Below are positions 17,970-31,376 of a DNA stretch of 64,000 nucleotides, piece by piece. Position numbers and translations under genes: made by a program. The notes under the pieces were generated by a model. It was not told the origin of the DNA, did no database searches, and saw nothing but the letters and a program-made list of their open reading frames with translations. Each line of letters opens with the position of its first letter. Within the stretch, counting starts at the first letter, position 1. This DNA is from Chrysomallon squamiferum (taxonomy: Eukaryota; Mollusca; Gastropoda; Neomphalida; Peltospiridae): contig CM022674.1 of the NCBI GenBank assembly GCA_012295275.1, forward strand, positions 16,319,649 to 16,383,648, read 5' to 3'.

Positions 17970-20220
17970 TTCTCATTTGAAATGAGACAGTAGTATTCGC
18001 CTAATGAATATGAATTGATCACTGGAGATTTAAAATAAAAATAAAGGAAGAGAAAAAATTCTATTTTAAGGGATATGTTATAGTCTATATATTGAAACTC
18101 ATAAAGAAAAACAATATATTTAAAAAAAAAAAAAAAAAAAAAGTTCAATTGTTTATTTCATTTTATGTTGCTAGATTATTTGAAAGTGTTTTATTTATTA
18201 CTTAAATTTGTAAGTTATGTCTTTGCAAATGGTTTTTAAATGTTAATTTTACAACGTACCTTTGGAAACTTTTAAAATTTGAATATATAAACTACTATTT
18301 CTGAAGCAGTTGCAGAACGTAAATTTATAAACTGTATTCCAGAAGCAATTCCTGAATGTAAATATAGCAATGGTCTTTGAAAACAGTTGTTAAATGTGAC
18401 TTAATAATTGTTGTTTTTGGAAAGTACTAGAAATTCAGATTTAGATAAACAATAGTTGTTGAATTTGATACGACATTTATTCGTGTTTTGGATAAAGATA
18501 AATTTAATATTATTACTGATATCTAAAAGTTTTGCCACATAACTGTGTATTGATTATAAGGATTTATCCCAGCTTCATTCGTGCTTGTTTTTTGTGACTC
18601 TATGTAAAAAAACATGTAGTATGTGTTGTATACTGTATAAACAGTTTGTAAATAATTCCTCGCTGCTGATATAAAAATGTATTTTGTGAATGTAAAACTA
18701 TTTGAAATTTCTACCAGTTTTGACTCTAGATTTGAAAATATTTCTATTGTCTCTTTATTGGAAATAAAATATTTTTTTTATTATTATTTATTTATTTATT
18801 TACTTGTTTTATTTATTTATTTGCCTTTTTGTTTGTTTGTTTATTTATTTATCTATTTTTCATTAACAGTTTATCGTTCATGATTTCTTATATTTTACAT
18901 TTGAATATTCATAAAGAAATAAGATAAAAAAATATATAACATTTCTCCATACATAATACATTATTATAATAACTTTAATTTGCATATTTATATTTGTTAT
19001 TGTTTCATTTTTACATTAGAATTGATAATATATTGTTATACTACTAATAATACATATGCTTATTTGTAATATTTTGCATTTGCATATTCATAAAAAAACA
19101 ACAAAAAAACAACAAAGAAACAACATATATATATATATATTATTTCTTATTAATTATATGTTATTAGATATGTTATTAGATAGGCTTTTCCCTTCCATCT
19201 CTGAGGTCAAAATTGTCACTGAATGGGAAATAACTTAACTGTGATAAAACCAGATGAATTCCATTGTATTGGATCAAAGGTCACAAAGGTTTCAGGTTAC
19301 TATTGAAATCCTGACTGATTTATCTGCCATTGAATGTGTTAAGCTTATTCCTAATTTGCTACAATAATTATTGTTTTACATTTTCATATTGATAATAATT
19401 ATGATATAACAATTACTCTGTTTATGTGCATTTTAAACTAAATGTAATTTGTTATTATTAAGATCATTTTATATTATAATATTGATAATAATTATTGTTT
19501 TCATATTGGTAATAATTATGATGTAATAATTATTCTACATTTTAAATTAAATGTAATTTATTATTATAATTTGTATATCATATATGCTTAGTAATAATAA
19601 TTATGTTTGATGATTATTAATTTTCAATTAAATGTTTGTAATTATTATCAGTGAAATTAATTTCTAAATTTACTCGAATAGTGTGCCCAGTACAGACATG
19701 ATTGAACACTGACAACGGAAGAAAATTACAAACTGTTTACTCATTATTTTTTCAATAATTTGTAAAATGTCTTTGATTTGTTTCTTTTAGAAAGGTCTGC
19801 TGTAAAATCAGTCAAATCATGATTTTTGCGAATTAAAAAATATTTTTTACTTTAGAATAATTGTTTTAATTATTATTATTATTATTGAATAATGGAGAGA
19901 GGGTGAAACTAACGTAAAATAAAAATAGTTATTCAGAATATAGACAGCATGAATTTCAAACATAGACATGGATGAAGAACGTTTCCTCAGAATTCAGTGT
20001 AAAAAGTAGAATAACAACAATACACACACACACACACACATATATATATATTTTTATATATGTATATGTATGTATATATATAATATATATGTGTATGTAC
20101 ATGTGTGTATATATATGTAGATGCAGAAGAGCTTCACTTTGCTCTTGCGGAGTTCTCACCATTATTATTCTACCTCTATAAAAAATAAATGTTCATCCTT
20201 GTTTTTTTTTTTTTTTTTTT
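17970..20220. other. Intergenic DNA downstream of gene B
   Basis: AT-rich, no gene recognised. Contains a poly-A tract (18,121-18,140), TTTA repeats (18,780-18,860), TA repeats (19,127-19,140) and CA/TA repeats (20,023-20,115). Diverged copies of parts of this stretch lie at 31,380-33,700 and 36,110-36,600. A closer inverted copy lies at 60,270-62,560. Confidence 0.7.
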
Positions 20221-20239
20221 TTTTTGACTCACAATATAA

Positions 20240-21240
20240 TTATATCACAGTAATAGTAGTGGCATAGAGATATAACATAGCCTTTCGTTTATCGTACGGC
20301 CCAGATATGAAGGTTGCATATAGGTTTTCATGCTCAAGGTGTAAATATTTTTTCCTATAGGTTAACAAACATATAATTTTGATTATTTTTCCCTTAAATT
20401 AAGATTCATATAACTTTGTTTATCGTTGCAATAGGTTAACGTAGACATATAATCGGTTAATGTTTTTGATAAAGTATTTGCAGCTTTAACAGATAATGGA
20501 TGTTCTTATTTAAACATTCAGTATTTAATGCCTTTAGATGACTCAACTTTTGTTGTGTTCCATTATTGAGATAACTGATCATATAAAATTATTTTAACAG
20601 CGTATTTTAACCACGAAACAGACACATGAATACATGTTACATACACAGATTTATCTAGAATAGCTTTTAAGGAAGATAACCATGGAATTGATATAGCATT
20701 TATGGTATGGTTATAAGATACAAACATACATAGTAAGCTAGACAATTGGTACTGTTTACAGTTAACAGTCTTTGCCCAAATGTAATCATTCTTATTGTAA
20801 CACTCATAGAAAATGGATATCTCTCTAATTCATATAATAATACTGGTTTACAATCTTGTAAAAACTAATCTAACCGACATTTGATTGATAAATTAACAAA
20901 TACACTTTTCTAATGCAGCAAACACTGAGTTTGAATCTATGTTGAATAAATCTTTGTTAGCGTTTATGAAGGATCCACATTTAATTAAAACATGCCCGAG
21001 GCATTTAACCTGAGCCACAATTTCTATTTCCATATTATTATATAGAAATCTGTTTTCAAATTGCCTCTGGAAGAAAAATAATGTTTTGGATTCGCAGCTT
21101 TATCTTTTAATTTCCATGTTCTACAATACATTTCAAAACAATGCAGTTCATGCTGTAAATAATTTTGTGTTGCCCTAGTAGCACAGTGTCATCAGCATAA
21201 AACAGGACAAATATCTTGAAATATAGATTAATATTTTTCG
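20240..21240 (-). mobile_element. Degraded LINE-type reverse transcriptase fragment
   Basis: Reading right to left, 21,172-21,213 encodes FVLFYADDTVLLGQ, which contains the YADD catalytic motif of non-LTR reverse transcriptases. After a frameshift, 21,040-20,930 reads MEIEIVAQVKCLGHVLIK, the thumb-side motif found downstream of YADD in LINE elements. A further open stretch (20,745-20,563) continues to a stop. Multiple frameshifts and stops make it inactive. The same element lies inverted at 59,290-60,250 and a shorter relative at 33,830-34,140. Confidence 0.75.
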
Positions 21241-21594
21241 CAACAAAATATGCTATTATGGCTGAACAAACTGCTAAATCATTTAAATATAATGAAAAAA
21301 AAAAAAGGTGACAAATTTTCTCTTTATTGTTATCATAATAACAATTATAACACTAGCAAGAACATCACGAATAATAACAGTAATAACTATAAATTAACAA
21401 TAACAAAAGTAGTGTAGTAGTAATATTAATGATATTAGAAAGAATACTGTAAATATGAAAACAAGTAAATGAGTAATTATTATCACAGTTCTGTTAAAGA
21501 ATCCACAATAAATTATTTAATAATCATAACTGATGATGTTGTGGTTGCATTGAACATACTAGAAATTGATTTGTCCTACGTTACATTTATATGT

Positions 21595-21609
21595 ATGTAT
21601 GTATGTATG

Positions 21610-21669
<60 letters not shown>

Positions 21670-21745
21670 CGAATACATAGCGTAGCAACAAACACATACA
21701 TAAACAGATACATAGTCATACATACATACATACATACATACACAC
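21595..21745. repeat. (TGTA)n, (TA)n, (CATA)n microsatellite
   Basis: A TGTA run, about 25 TA units, then CATA repeats. The three-part order is mirrored at 58,770-58,900. Confidence 0.94.
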
Positions 21746-21749
21746 AATA

Positions 21750-22727
21750 AAACTAATAATCTCTCTGTGAAAACAATAATAATAAAATTAAATTACTTTG
21801 TAGGTGTAACTTGAATATTCGATCATATCCAACAGAGTATGAAATAAATAATTCACTTGGTTCAATGTTCTAACTTAATACTTTCTCTATATATATCTTT
21901 AGTCAAAATGTATGTATATGTACCGTTGTGATTCAGTATATGAAGATGGGTGTGTGAATAGATGATACATTAGTTGATAAATAGACCGATTATTGAAATC
22001 CTGGAAAAGAAGGAATTATTTATTTTATTTTATTTATTTTATACAGCCCACATACAGACTCAAAAATATATATTAATAAAATATATGAACAGTAAGAACA
22101 ATAAAAACAACAAAATAACTGAAACATAAATAGAGAACGAAATCAAAAACAAATAAACAAAACAACCAAATAAACAGCCCACCGCCCCGAATTAAAAAAA
22201 ACCAAAAACACAAAGATGCAGCAAAAAAATATAAAAACAGAATGTTTAGCTAAAACCAGACCCTGAAGCAAGACATAAAGAAACAAGAAATCAAGACGAG
22301 GCAAAAACAGAGGGGAAATATGACAGATTCTACTAGTTCAGCAAGCGTAAATATTAATTTTCAAATCATATTTCAAATGATCATTTCCCTGATGACTATT
22401 AAACGAATAAACAATTATGGTCGGCTTCTATTTCTTTCAACTGAATAGAGAGAATCAATATGAATTATACAGAAAAACAACAATATAATCACTACATTAC
22501 TAATTAAATTAACCATCTTCAACATCAAAAACTTGTTTACAAAATCTGATTACTATTCTGTTTGGCTTCTATATATTTCATTTGAACTGCGAAAATTAAT
22601 AGCAATTATTAAAGAAAGGTTTTAACAGAATGAAATAGTTCTGCTCTGGACTGAAAACACAAACTTGAAAAGTTCAGTTTTGTAGTGACAGTCTCTTGGA
22701 AATACTAGTAGAACAAATCAATATTTT
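21750..22727. other. Upstream region of pseudogene C
   Basis: No gene seen. It includes an adenine-rich stretch (22,070-22,330) and, at 22,365-22,440, the conserved upstream block shared by the FReD copies. Confidence 0.6.
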
Positions 22728-23443
22728 ATGGAGATAATGAAAAAGATCCACGAAATAATATTCTGTGTTTTAGCATTTCCGATAATCGTTGTTTCTTTTT
22801 TCAATTCAGAGCTTGGCACTCGTAAGACTATTCGAAAGTTACCACATTACAACGATAAGAAACCTGCAGAAGACTCTTGAAAAGAATTGAAAGTGTCCAG
22901 TAAACTCTACTGCGTCACAGAATGCTCCGACTACGTCGGTTGAAGAGGTTTCATCTACAACAAAGGCAACGGCATGTGTTCTCTGTACAGTGAACCATTG
23001 ACTTCTCTTTCGATTGTTAGTGCGACAGAAACAGAATATTATGGTAAGTTGTGGTTTGTGTGTTTACTTATATACAAATACATTTAGAAAAACACGAATT
23101 GTTTTGCTCATATGAATGTGTGTTTGTTAATAAGTCTATGTGTTTATATATGCATTTATTTGTAGACATTTATTCCTGAATTATGCATTTTTTCTTTTTG
23201 CATAATAATTCATAAACAAGCGTTATCATCACTGTTGTTGTTGTTATTATTACAGAAAGTGTTCCGTCTGACTGTGTAGAGATAATTATGAATGGAGGTA
23301 AAACAAACGGAGTTTGTACAATGGTACCACGTGACAATGGCAGACCAATTAGAGCGTATCATTTGAGAATGATAGCGGTTGGGTTGTAAGTTTGAGAAAT
23401 ACTTTTATTAATTTTCTTTCGTTTCCATTTCCTATTTTATCTC

Positions 23444-23545
<102 letters not shown>

Positions 23546-24344
23546 CAGAACGTGGCAAGAATACAGAGACTAATTTGGTTCATTAAGAAATGAATTTGGT
23601 TAGGTACATAATTAATAATAGATAATTAAAATGTAAGTAAAAACGGTAGGTTAAGTGGGTTAGTTCACAAATATAATATATCAAAAGATGTGTGTGTGTG
23701 TGTGTGTTTATGTGCGTATGAGTGATTAAAAACAAAACTGCGTATGAATGATTGAAAACAGATCATACAAACAAACATAATGTTCATTCATTGAACAGTG
23801 GATTTATCGATTATCAATCTGATTTATCTTGCCAGTAAATGAGAACATACATCGGTCGATCAGATAGGATTACTACGATCTGAAAATTGACTTGGAACAT
23901 TTTGAAGGAAACGCGACTTTTGCTGTCTACAAAAATTTCTTTATAACTGTAGAAGATAATTTTTATCAGTTATCACTAAAAAAATAGAACGGCAGTGCCG
24001 GCAATTTGAAATAAATACAACAACAACAGCAATAATCATTCTAATGATAAGAATAATTTTCTATAATAAATAAAGCCAGAAAAAGTAAAATAAGTCACTG
24101 AATGAATGGATAAATAAATAACTAAATACATACAATTCTAATACATTTCTAAAATAAATGTATACAATTCTAAACAGCCAGAACAAAAACAATAAAAATA
24201 ATCAATTAATACAACTGTTATTAAAAGTATCTGGAAACAGTTCATATCTATATTTAGAATAAACAATATATTGTTTTGTTCATGTAAACAGTAATCAAGT
24301 TTATAGTGAATACTTTCTGACTTGTCAGTTTGTTCCGAATATTC

Positions 24345-24745
24345 AGAACCACAACTGTGGTGAACTGGCACGTTGTACGTTGTCAGAGACTACAAAGGGG
24401 CACCAGATTGGTATGAGAGATCCGGGAATTCTGCTCAAACTATTCGGATGTCAACTTGCGCGCAGTATATCCATCATTTCAAGACTGTTAAACAAAACAC
24501 AGAGCTACCATAACAGGTTTTTAAAGCTCGTCCAAGTCATGGGAGACTCCGTAAGACAACAATAAGAGTGGAGAGAAAATTGTTGAGACTTGTTAGATGT
24601 CGTTCATGGGTCTCAACCACATCTTTAAAACAACAGTGGTTAGAATTGAGCTCTATCCTATTGAGCCATGTCCTATGCGACAGTCAGGAATGGGCTAAAA
24701 GTAGGGCAGAAAACGCCAAACTAATGAAACAGTCTCAAGCTCATA
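24345..24745 (+). mobile_element. Tc1/mariner-like transposase N-terminal fragment in pseudogene C
   Basis: Encodes IGMRDPGILLKLFGCQLARS then ISIISRLLNK, matching the first helix-turn-helix of Tc1-like transposases (pattern MRDxG, then SISTVSRL). In another frame it gives remnants of the GRPRKTT hinge that follows in Tc1 proteins. The DDE/DDD catalytic domain and terminal repeats are absent. Related fragments lie in E and C'. Confidence 0.72.
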
Positions 24746-24944
24746 AAGGAGTACCACATTTACACATGTAGATAAAGCAAGAGATTTACAAAGGACAGTG
24801 GTAACTCATGTGCTAGGGGTTATAAGGTACAACGACTGTCACTCTGCCAATCTGAGCGGTCCGTACCTCAACGGAACCAATAACCTCTTTGCTGTAGGCA
24901 TCAACTGGTCTCCATAGAGAGTCTATTACTAATCTCTCAAGAAA

Positions 24945-25345
24945 ACTGTAATGAAAATTCGTCCATCTTCTGTTTTGAACTAAAACAGTAATGAAATTTG
25001 AATCATAATCAGTTTTGAACTAAAACTGTAATGAAATTCGACAATGTTCGGTTTTGAACTGAAACTGTAATGAAATTTGGTTCATAATCAGTTTTGAAAT
25101 AAAACTCATGAAATTCGACCATGTTCTCTTTTTAATTGAAAATGTTACGACAATTTGACCATCTTCTGATTTGAATTATAACTGTAATTCGAATCCAACT
25201 ATTTCCTGTCGTCAATTACGACTGTAATAAAAATTTCACCATATTGTGTTTTAAATTATAACTGTAATGAACATCCGGCCATATTCTGTTTTGCACTGAA
25301 ACTGTGATGAAAATTAGACGGTCAACTGGTTTGACGAACCTTGTT
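24945..25345 (+). repeat. 40-bp stop-region minisatellite after C, about 9-10 units
   Basis: Degenerate 40-bp units, each with aactgtaatgaaa and a ttctgttttgaact-like part, extend about 330 bp past the stop. It is the longest such array in the window. Confidence 0.85.
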
Positions 25346-25870
25346 TGTTCAAATGAAGTAATAGTATTAGCCTAATGAAAACTGAATTATCAACTAGAGA
25401 AAGAAACTAAAAATCAAAAATGAAACACAATTTCAAGTGACAGGAAGGTTTTGTTAGTTAAAATATTGTAAATAATGCCATTCAAATAAAAAAAAAAAAA
25501 AAAAATCAACAAAAAACCTCAGAAAGGTAGTTTCTTAAATTAAAGAAAAAAAATGTCATTTGAAATAAAAATCTGAAAGAGAATATTTGAATTGTTTATG
25601 TGTTTTAACATTTATTGATAAAAATCTGAAAGAGAATATTTGAATTGTTTATGTGTTTTAGGATTTATTGATAAAAATCCATAAACCACTAATTTTGAAA
25701 CAATTGCTAAATGTAAATTTATAACACTTGTGAAAAATAATTTTATATTTGTTTTCTTTACAAACAGTTCTTAAATGTAAGTTTACGTAAACAAATGTTG
25801 CAGAATTCTTTTATTTTAATTTGTGTTCTGGATAAAGATATGTTTATGAAAAAATAAAAAATAAAAATTC
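25345..25870. other. Spacer between C and C2
   Basis: AT-rich. It contains a poly-A tract (25,487-25,505) and a tandem pair of about 60 bp (aaaatctgaaagagaatatt at about 25,568 and 25,619). No gene. Confidence 0.6.
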
Positions 25871-26525
25871 TGTATAACTGGAGAATATAAATTTTATGTT
25901 ATCACTAGAAAAATACACACCGGAAGTGCAGGTAATTTGAAAGAAATACAATAAGAAGAACAGTACGCATGCTAATAAGAAGAAACATTTCCTAAAATAA
26001 ACAAAGCAACACAAAATAAATGAATGAATCGATAAATAAATAAATAACCGAATACATACAATTCTAATACATTTCTGAAACAAATACACTAAAAATATGA
26101 AAACATGAAAACAATAAAACTGTCTGAAACTCACAAAGGAGTACCACATTTCAACATGTAGATATAGCAAGAGATTTACAAAGGACAATGGTAACTCATG
26201 TGCTAGGGGTTATAAGGGACGCTGTTGGTACAACGACTGTCACTATGCTGATCACAATCTGTTTTGAGCTAAAAACTGTAATGAAATTCGACCATGTTCT
26301 CTTTATAAGTGAAACTATAACGACAATTTCACCATCTTCTGTTTAGAGCTATAACTGTAATTCGAATCCAACTATCTTCTGTCGTTAATTAGAATTGTAA
26401 TAGAAATTTCACCATCTTGAGTTTTCAATTATAACTGTAATGAAAATGCGGCCATATTCTGTTTTTCACTGAAACTGTCATAAAAGTTCGACCGTCTTGG
26501 CGCTTGAAGTGAAACTGTGTTGTTA
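25870..26525 (+). pseudogene. FReD 3' fragment C2
   Basis: A partial copy of the 3' end of C: the last part of exon 4 (25,875-25,933, ending gtgcag|gtaattt), the following intron, then an exon-5 remnant (26,160-26,265) that reads RGYKGRCWYNDCHYAD. Seven or so 40-bp stop-region units follow to 26,520. Exons 1-3 are absent. Confidence 0.8.
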
Positions 26526-27012
26526 ATTCAAATGAAACAACAGTACTAGCCTAAAGAAAAGTGAATTATTAACTAGAAAAATAAACTAAAATAAAAACGA
26601 AATAAAATTCCAATTGTCAGGAATGTTTTGTTAGTGAAAATATTGAGAAAAAATGCCACTGGGAAAACATTTCAAACAAAATGTTTGAAATGTTTATTTC
26701 TTTTCGGATTTATTTCATAAAATCTGAAAACTACTTGTTTTGAAACAGTTAAATTTATATAACGATAAATTTAATTTTATAACTGATTTGTTTGCAAAGG
26801 GTTATTAAATGTAATTCTATGTAAGCAAATGCTGCTGAATGCTTATATTTTAATTCCTGTTCTGGATAAAGATAAATTCATGAAAAATGTGTTTGTTTCT
26901 TCGTATCTTTGTTCGTTGATTTGTTTATGTATTTTTTTGGTCTGTTTTACTAATTAAATAATCGATTTATTTCAATATATACATACGTACTAACATACAT
27001 ACATCTATTCAT

Positions 27013-27057
<45 letters not shown>

Positions 27058-27240
27058 ATGTTTTGAAAACAAGAAGATATCAAAAACAAGAAGATATCAT
27101 TAAAACGAGAGAAAACGAACAATTAAATAATAGTAATATTAATATTACAAATACTACTACTATTACTGCAACTGCCACGATCACTACTACTAATAATAAA
27201 TATGCACACATACACTAACACGCAGCCACAGACACCGAGA
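26525..27240. other. Spacer with CA/TA microsatellite and AT-rich DNA
   Basis: No gene. (CA)n(TA)n at 27,018-27,057 and short TAC/TAA repeats. Confidence 0.6.
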
Positions 27241-27440
27241 CGCAGATTGTAAGCACAATATGTAGTTCATATAAAAACACATGAATATTTTACATAACGT
27301 CATCTCTTTGAAGACTGAACAAACCTGGAAAAGTCGCTTCATTTCATCCCAAGTGACTCAGTTCTGTAGATGATCCTATATCGATCGCCCAGTGAAATGT
27401 TAATTTATTTGAAAAATAACAAGACAGGGTGACGAAAGGT
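27240..27440 (+). repeat. Intergenic module (copies at 32,210; 37,165; inverted at 54,530-54,730)
   Basis: A block of about 200 bp with catctctttgaagactgaac and cccaagtgactcagttctg recurs downstream of several FReD units. It marks the duplicated unit borders. No coding potential seen. Confidence 0.75.
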
Positions 27441-27689
27441 TAATTATTTATTTGTATACAGTTCGCCAAGTTCTATTTCATTGTTTGTAAGAATTTATTT
27501 TTAACAATTTGTTTTTATTTAATCCCTTAGGATGTTTGTAACGTTGATTAAAAAGAATAAGTTTGTAAGTATGGACGTGCATATTAATACCTATACAAAA
27601 CGAAAGGATATCAATAGAACAAAAGGAAAATGAAGGAGAAACTATCAAAGATTCCGCTAGTTAAAGAAGAGCAAGTATAAAAATGTTAT

Positions 27690-28225
<536 letters not shown>

Positions 28226-29044
28226 AAGGAAAAAGAAGGAAAGAGAAAATGCAAAATACAAGATATTCTGTTTGTTCAGCAAGCGTAAATATTAACTTCT
28301 CAAAGATAAATAAAACATATTTCAAATGACCATTTCCCTAATGACTATTATATGAATAAGTATTAATGTTTTTATCTTTATCTTTGGCTTTCCTGTGTTT
28401 CAGCTAAACTAAGAGAATCGATAGTAATTGTTAAAAAAAACTATGTACCATTAGTATCTTATTAATTTAATCATCCAAGTGAGACGTTGCTTTCATTAAT
28501 AAATGATGAAATATTTCTGCTCTGGACTGAAAATAGAAGCATGTTTCAAACATTCAGTATAATTTGAAGAGACCAGTTTGGTATAGTGCTAGTTACCGTG
28601 TCTTGGAAACATTAATAGAAGTAATTAATAGTTCATTTCGATCTATGAAATAACGATTAAAAGTTCTTTATCTAACTGGATTAATTTAGTTCTGAACTGA
28701 GATACCTAAATTTCATCGCTGATATCGTGTATAAAATGAAGATAACGAAAATGATCTACATGATAATATTCTGTGTTTAGCATTTCTGATAATCGTTGTT
28801 TCTTTTTCCAATTCCGAGCTTGGCACTCGTAAGACTTTTCGGAAGTTACCACAGTACAACGATAAGAAACCTACAGAAGATCCTTCAAAAGAATTGAACG
28901 TGTCCAGTAAACTCTACTGCGTCACACAATGTTCCAGCACGGCATCTGTTCTCTGTATAATCAAACATTGAATTCTTTTTCGTTTGTTAGCGAGGCAGAA
29001 TCACATGTTATGATATATTCGGTGTAGATATAATTAATGTTATT

Positions 29045-29249
29045 ATTGTACAGAAAATGTTCCATCTGGCTGTTTAATGTGACACTTTCATCAACCCTGG
29101 TAGAGAAAATTGGATACTCAACGGAATGAGACAATGGTAGTACACGTGCTATCAATTAATGTTACTGTATGAGAAAGTGGTTCCTCTGACTGTGTAAAGA
29201 TAAATAATGTTAGTATTGTCAGAGAAGGGGTTCTCTGTCATTGTGTAGA

Positions 29250-29301
<52 letters not shown>

Positions 29302-29460
29302 GTTGTTGTTGTTGTTGTTGTTTTTGTTACAGAAAGCGATGGTCTAACTTTGTAGAGATAGTTAATGTTATTGTCAAAGAAAGTGTTTCCTATGATTGTG
29401 TAGAGATAATTGCTGTTATTTATTTTACAGAAAGTGTTCCGTCTGACTGTGTAGAGATCA
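29045..29460 (+). repeat. Array of partial exon-2 acceptor junctions within D
   Basis: Six imperfect copies of the start of exon 2 (consensus agaaagtgttccgtctgact then gtgtagagataat), at about 29,053, 29,170, 29,224, 29,330, 29,375 and 29,430. The first is fused to a piece of exon 5 (tgacactttcatcaaccctg). Several are preceded by a polypyrimidine-like run and an AG. Only the last leads into a full exon 2. Confidence 0.8.
29251..29320. repeat. (ATT)n(GTT)n microsatellite
   Basis: Lies between partial exon-2 copies in D. Confidence 0.95.
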
Positions 29461-30072
29461 TTATGAATGGAGGTATAACAAGCGGAGTTTATACAATTGT
29501 ACCATGTGACAACGGTACACCAATCAGGGCGTACTGCGAAATATCTGAGAATGATAGCGGTTGGCTTGTAAGTTTGATAAATGCTTTTATTAATTCTTCT
29601 ATTATTTTCATTTCATCCACTGTTACTGGTTTTTTTTCTCTCTCTTTTGTCTCTTTTCTTCCTTTTCGCTTCGCTTTATTCATGTGTGTTTTATTGTGTG
29701 TTGAACTATTTTTTTCTTTTTAACTCTTTTTTCTGTTCTTCTTTTGATGTTCAGGTACTTCAGAGACGGACGGACGGATCAGAAGATTTCTACAGAACGT
29801 GGCAAGAATACAGAGACGGATTTGGTTCATCAACTAACGAAGTCTGGTTAGGTAAGTAATTAATAATAAATAATTAAAATATTCATAAAAAGTGAGTTAA
29901 GGGATGAAATCACAAATATAATGTATCAAAATGTGTTTTTGTGTTTTTGTGTGGGTGTGGGTGTGTGTCTGTGTTTGTATATTTGTGTATCTTTACATAT
30001 ATGAATGAGTATCATTAAAAAGAAAAGAAAATATGTATGTCTTTAAAAATACCTGAAGACATATTTGAAGAT

Positions 30073-30073
30073 G

Positions 30074-30151
<78 letters not shown>

Positions 30152-30180
30152 TAAATAATAATAAAATAAAATAAAATAAA
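30073..30180. repeat. (AAT)n microsatellite in intron 3 of D
   Basis: About 25 AAT units followed by TAAAA repeats, upstream of exon 4. Confidence 0.95.
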
Positions 30181-30414
30181 ATATCTCGATATTTTATGAT
30201 TCATTGAACGATTATCGATCAGGTTTGTATTACCAGGCAATGAGAACATATATCGCTTGACCAGACAGGGTTTCTACGATCTAAAAATTGACTTGGAAGA
30301 TTTTGAAGGAAACACGACTTTTGCCATCTTCAAAACTTTCTCAATAACTGGAGAAGATGATTTTTATCGGTTATCAGTGGAAAAATACAGCGGAAATGCA
30401 GCTGATCTAAGTAA

Positions 30415-30940
30415 CTTTTTCCTTTATTTTTCAACTGATATTAGGTATATTATAAGCAGACAAATACCGATGAGTAATACATTTATTAATATTATGGTAA
30501 AATTCATATATAACCAATGACAGTCGATCGATTGGTTATATATTTATAACTTTTCTTAGGTAGATAACATAATTTATATATATATATATATTGCTAGGTG
30601 GAAAAATATATCTCTCTATATATATATATATTTCTCTGTCTATTTACACATACAAACATTTATAGATACACATACACTTATATGTTACATAGATAGATAG
30701 AGAGATACGGAGAGATAGCAATATAATTATATGGTAGATAAAACAACACACACACACACACATATACAACTTTCTGAAAAAACAACATCCTTATTTAGGA
30801 ATATGTGTTACAAAAGCGGTTACTTCACAGAGAAAAAAACCCATTAAGCTGGTATTAAGAATTATGTTTAGACAAAAGTCGTAGTCGTTGTTGTTGCTGT
30901 TGTATGTTGGAAAACTGATTCTAATAATTATAGAATGTTT
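30415..30940. other. Intron 4 of D
   Basis: TA, GATA and CA microsatellites and no exon. It leads to the degraded exon 5 at about 30,950. Confidence 0.6.
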
Positions 30941-31109
30941 ACTTGTAGGTGATGCTTAACAAACACCGTAACAGATATCGTTCGTCACAATGGTATGAGA
31001 TTCTCTACAAACGACCGAAAATTTTGAACTAAAACTGTAATGAAAATTTTCCCACTTTCTGTTTTGAACTAAACATATAATGAAAATTTCAACATCTGTT
31101 TTCAAGTAA

Positions 31110-31330
31110 AACTGTAATGAAAATTCCTCCATTTTCTGTTTCGAGAATTCCACACCATTCTCTGTTGATATGAGACAACAGTAGTAGCTTAATCGATATG
31201 AATTATTACTTAGAGAAATAAAGGAAAACAAAAATAAAGAAACAAAGTTACAGTTTGCAGGAATGTTGTGGTTTTTTGGTCAAAATATTGATACTGATAA
31301 ACAGAAAATTGTGCATTAAAAAAAGAAGAA

Positions 31331-31376
<46 letters not shown>

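Larger units (their letters stand above)
28737..31110 (+). pseudogene. FReD pseudogene D (exons 2-4 intact, exons 1 and 5 broken)
   Basis: Exon 1 (from 28,737) is frameshifted by one base in the signal segment (ctgtgtttagc against ctgtgttttagc) and has lost about 44 bases from the Cys cluster. Exon 2 (29,431-29,567), exon 3 (29,755-29,851) and exon 4 (30,237-30,401) have the same lengths as in gene B (137, 97 and 165 nt) and stay open, encoding [33 protein letters not shown] and TRQGFYDLKIDLEDFEG. The exon-4 donor is lost (GCAG|CT), but a cryptic donor nine bases on (CTAA|GTAACT) keeps phase. Exon 5 (from about 30,950) is a truncated remnant with stops. Not functional as a full lectin. Confidence 0.88.

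Noticed and set aside
24380-24565. Small protein beginning GHQIGMRDPG as a host gene
   Set aside because: It matches the Tc1-like transposase HTH and is frame-broken relative to the same element in C'.
24380-24771. Intact transposon in C
   Set aside because: Only the N-terminal HTH and hinge regions are present, with frameshifts, no catalytic domain and no terminal repeats seen.
29431-30410. Gene D as a functional lectin
   Set aside because: Exons 2-4 are open, but exon 1 has a frameshift and a 44-base loss, and exon 5 is a stop-ridden remnant.
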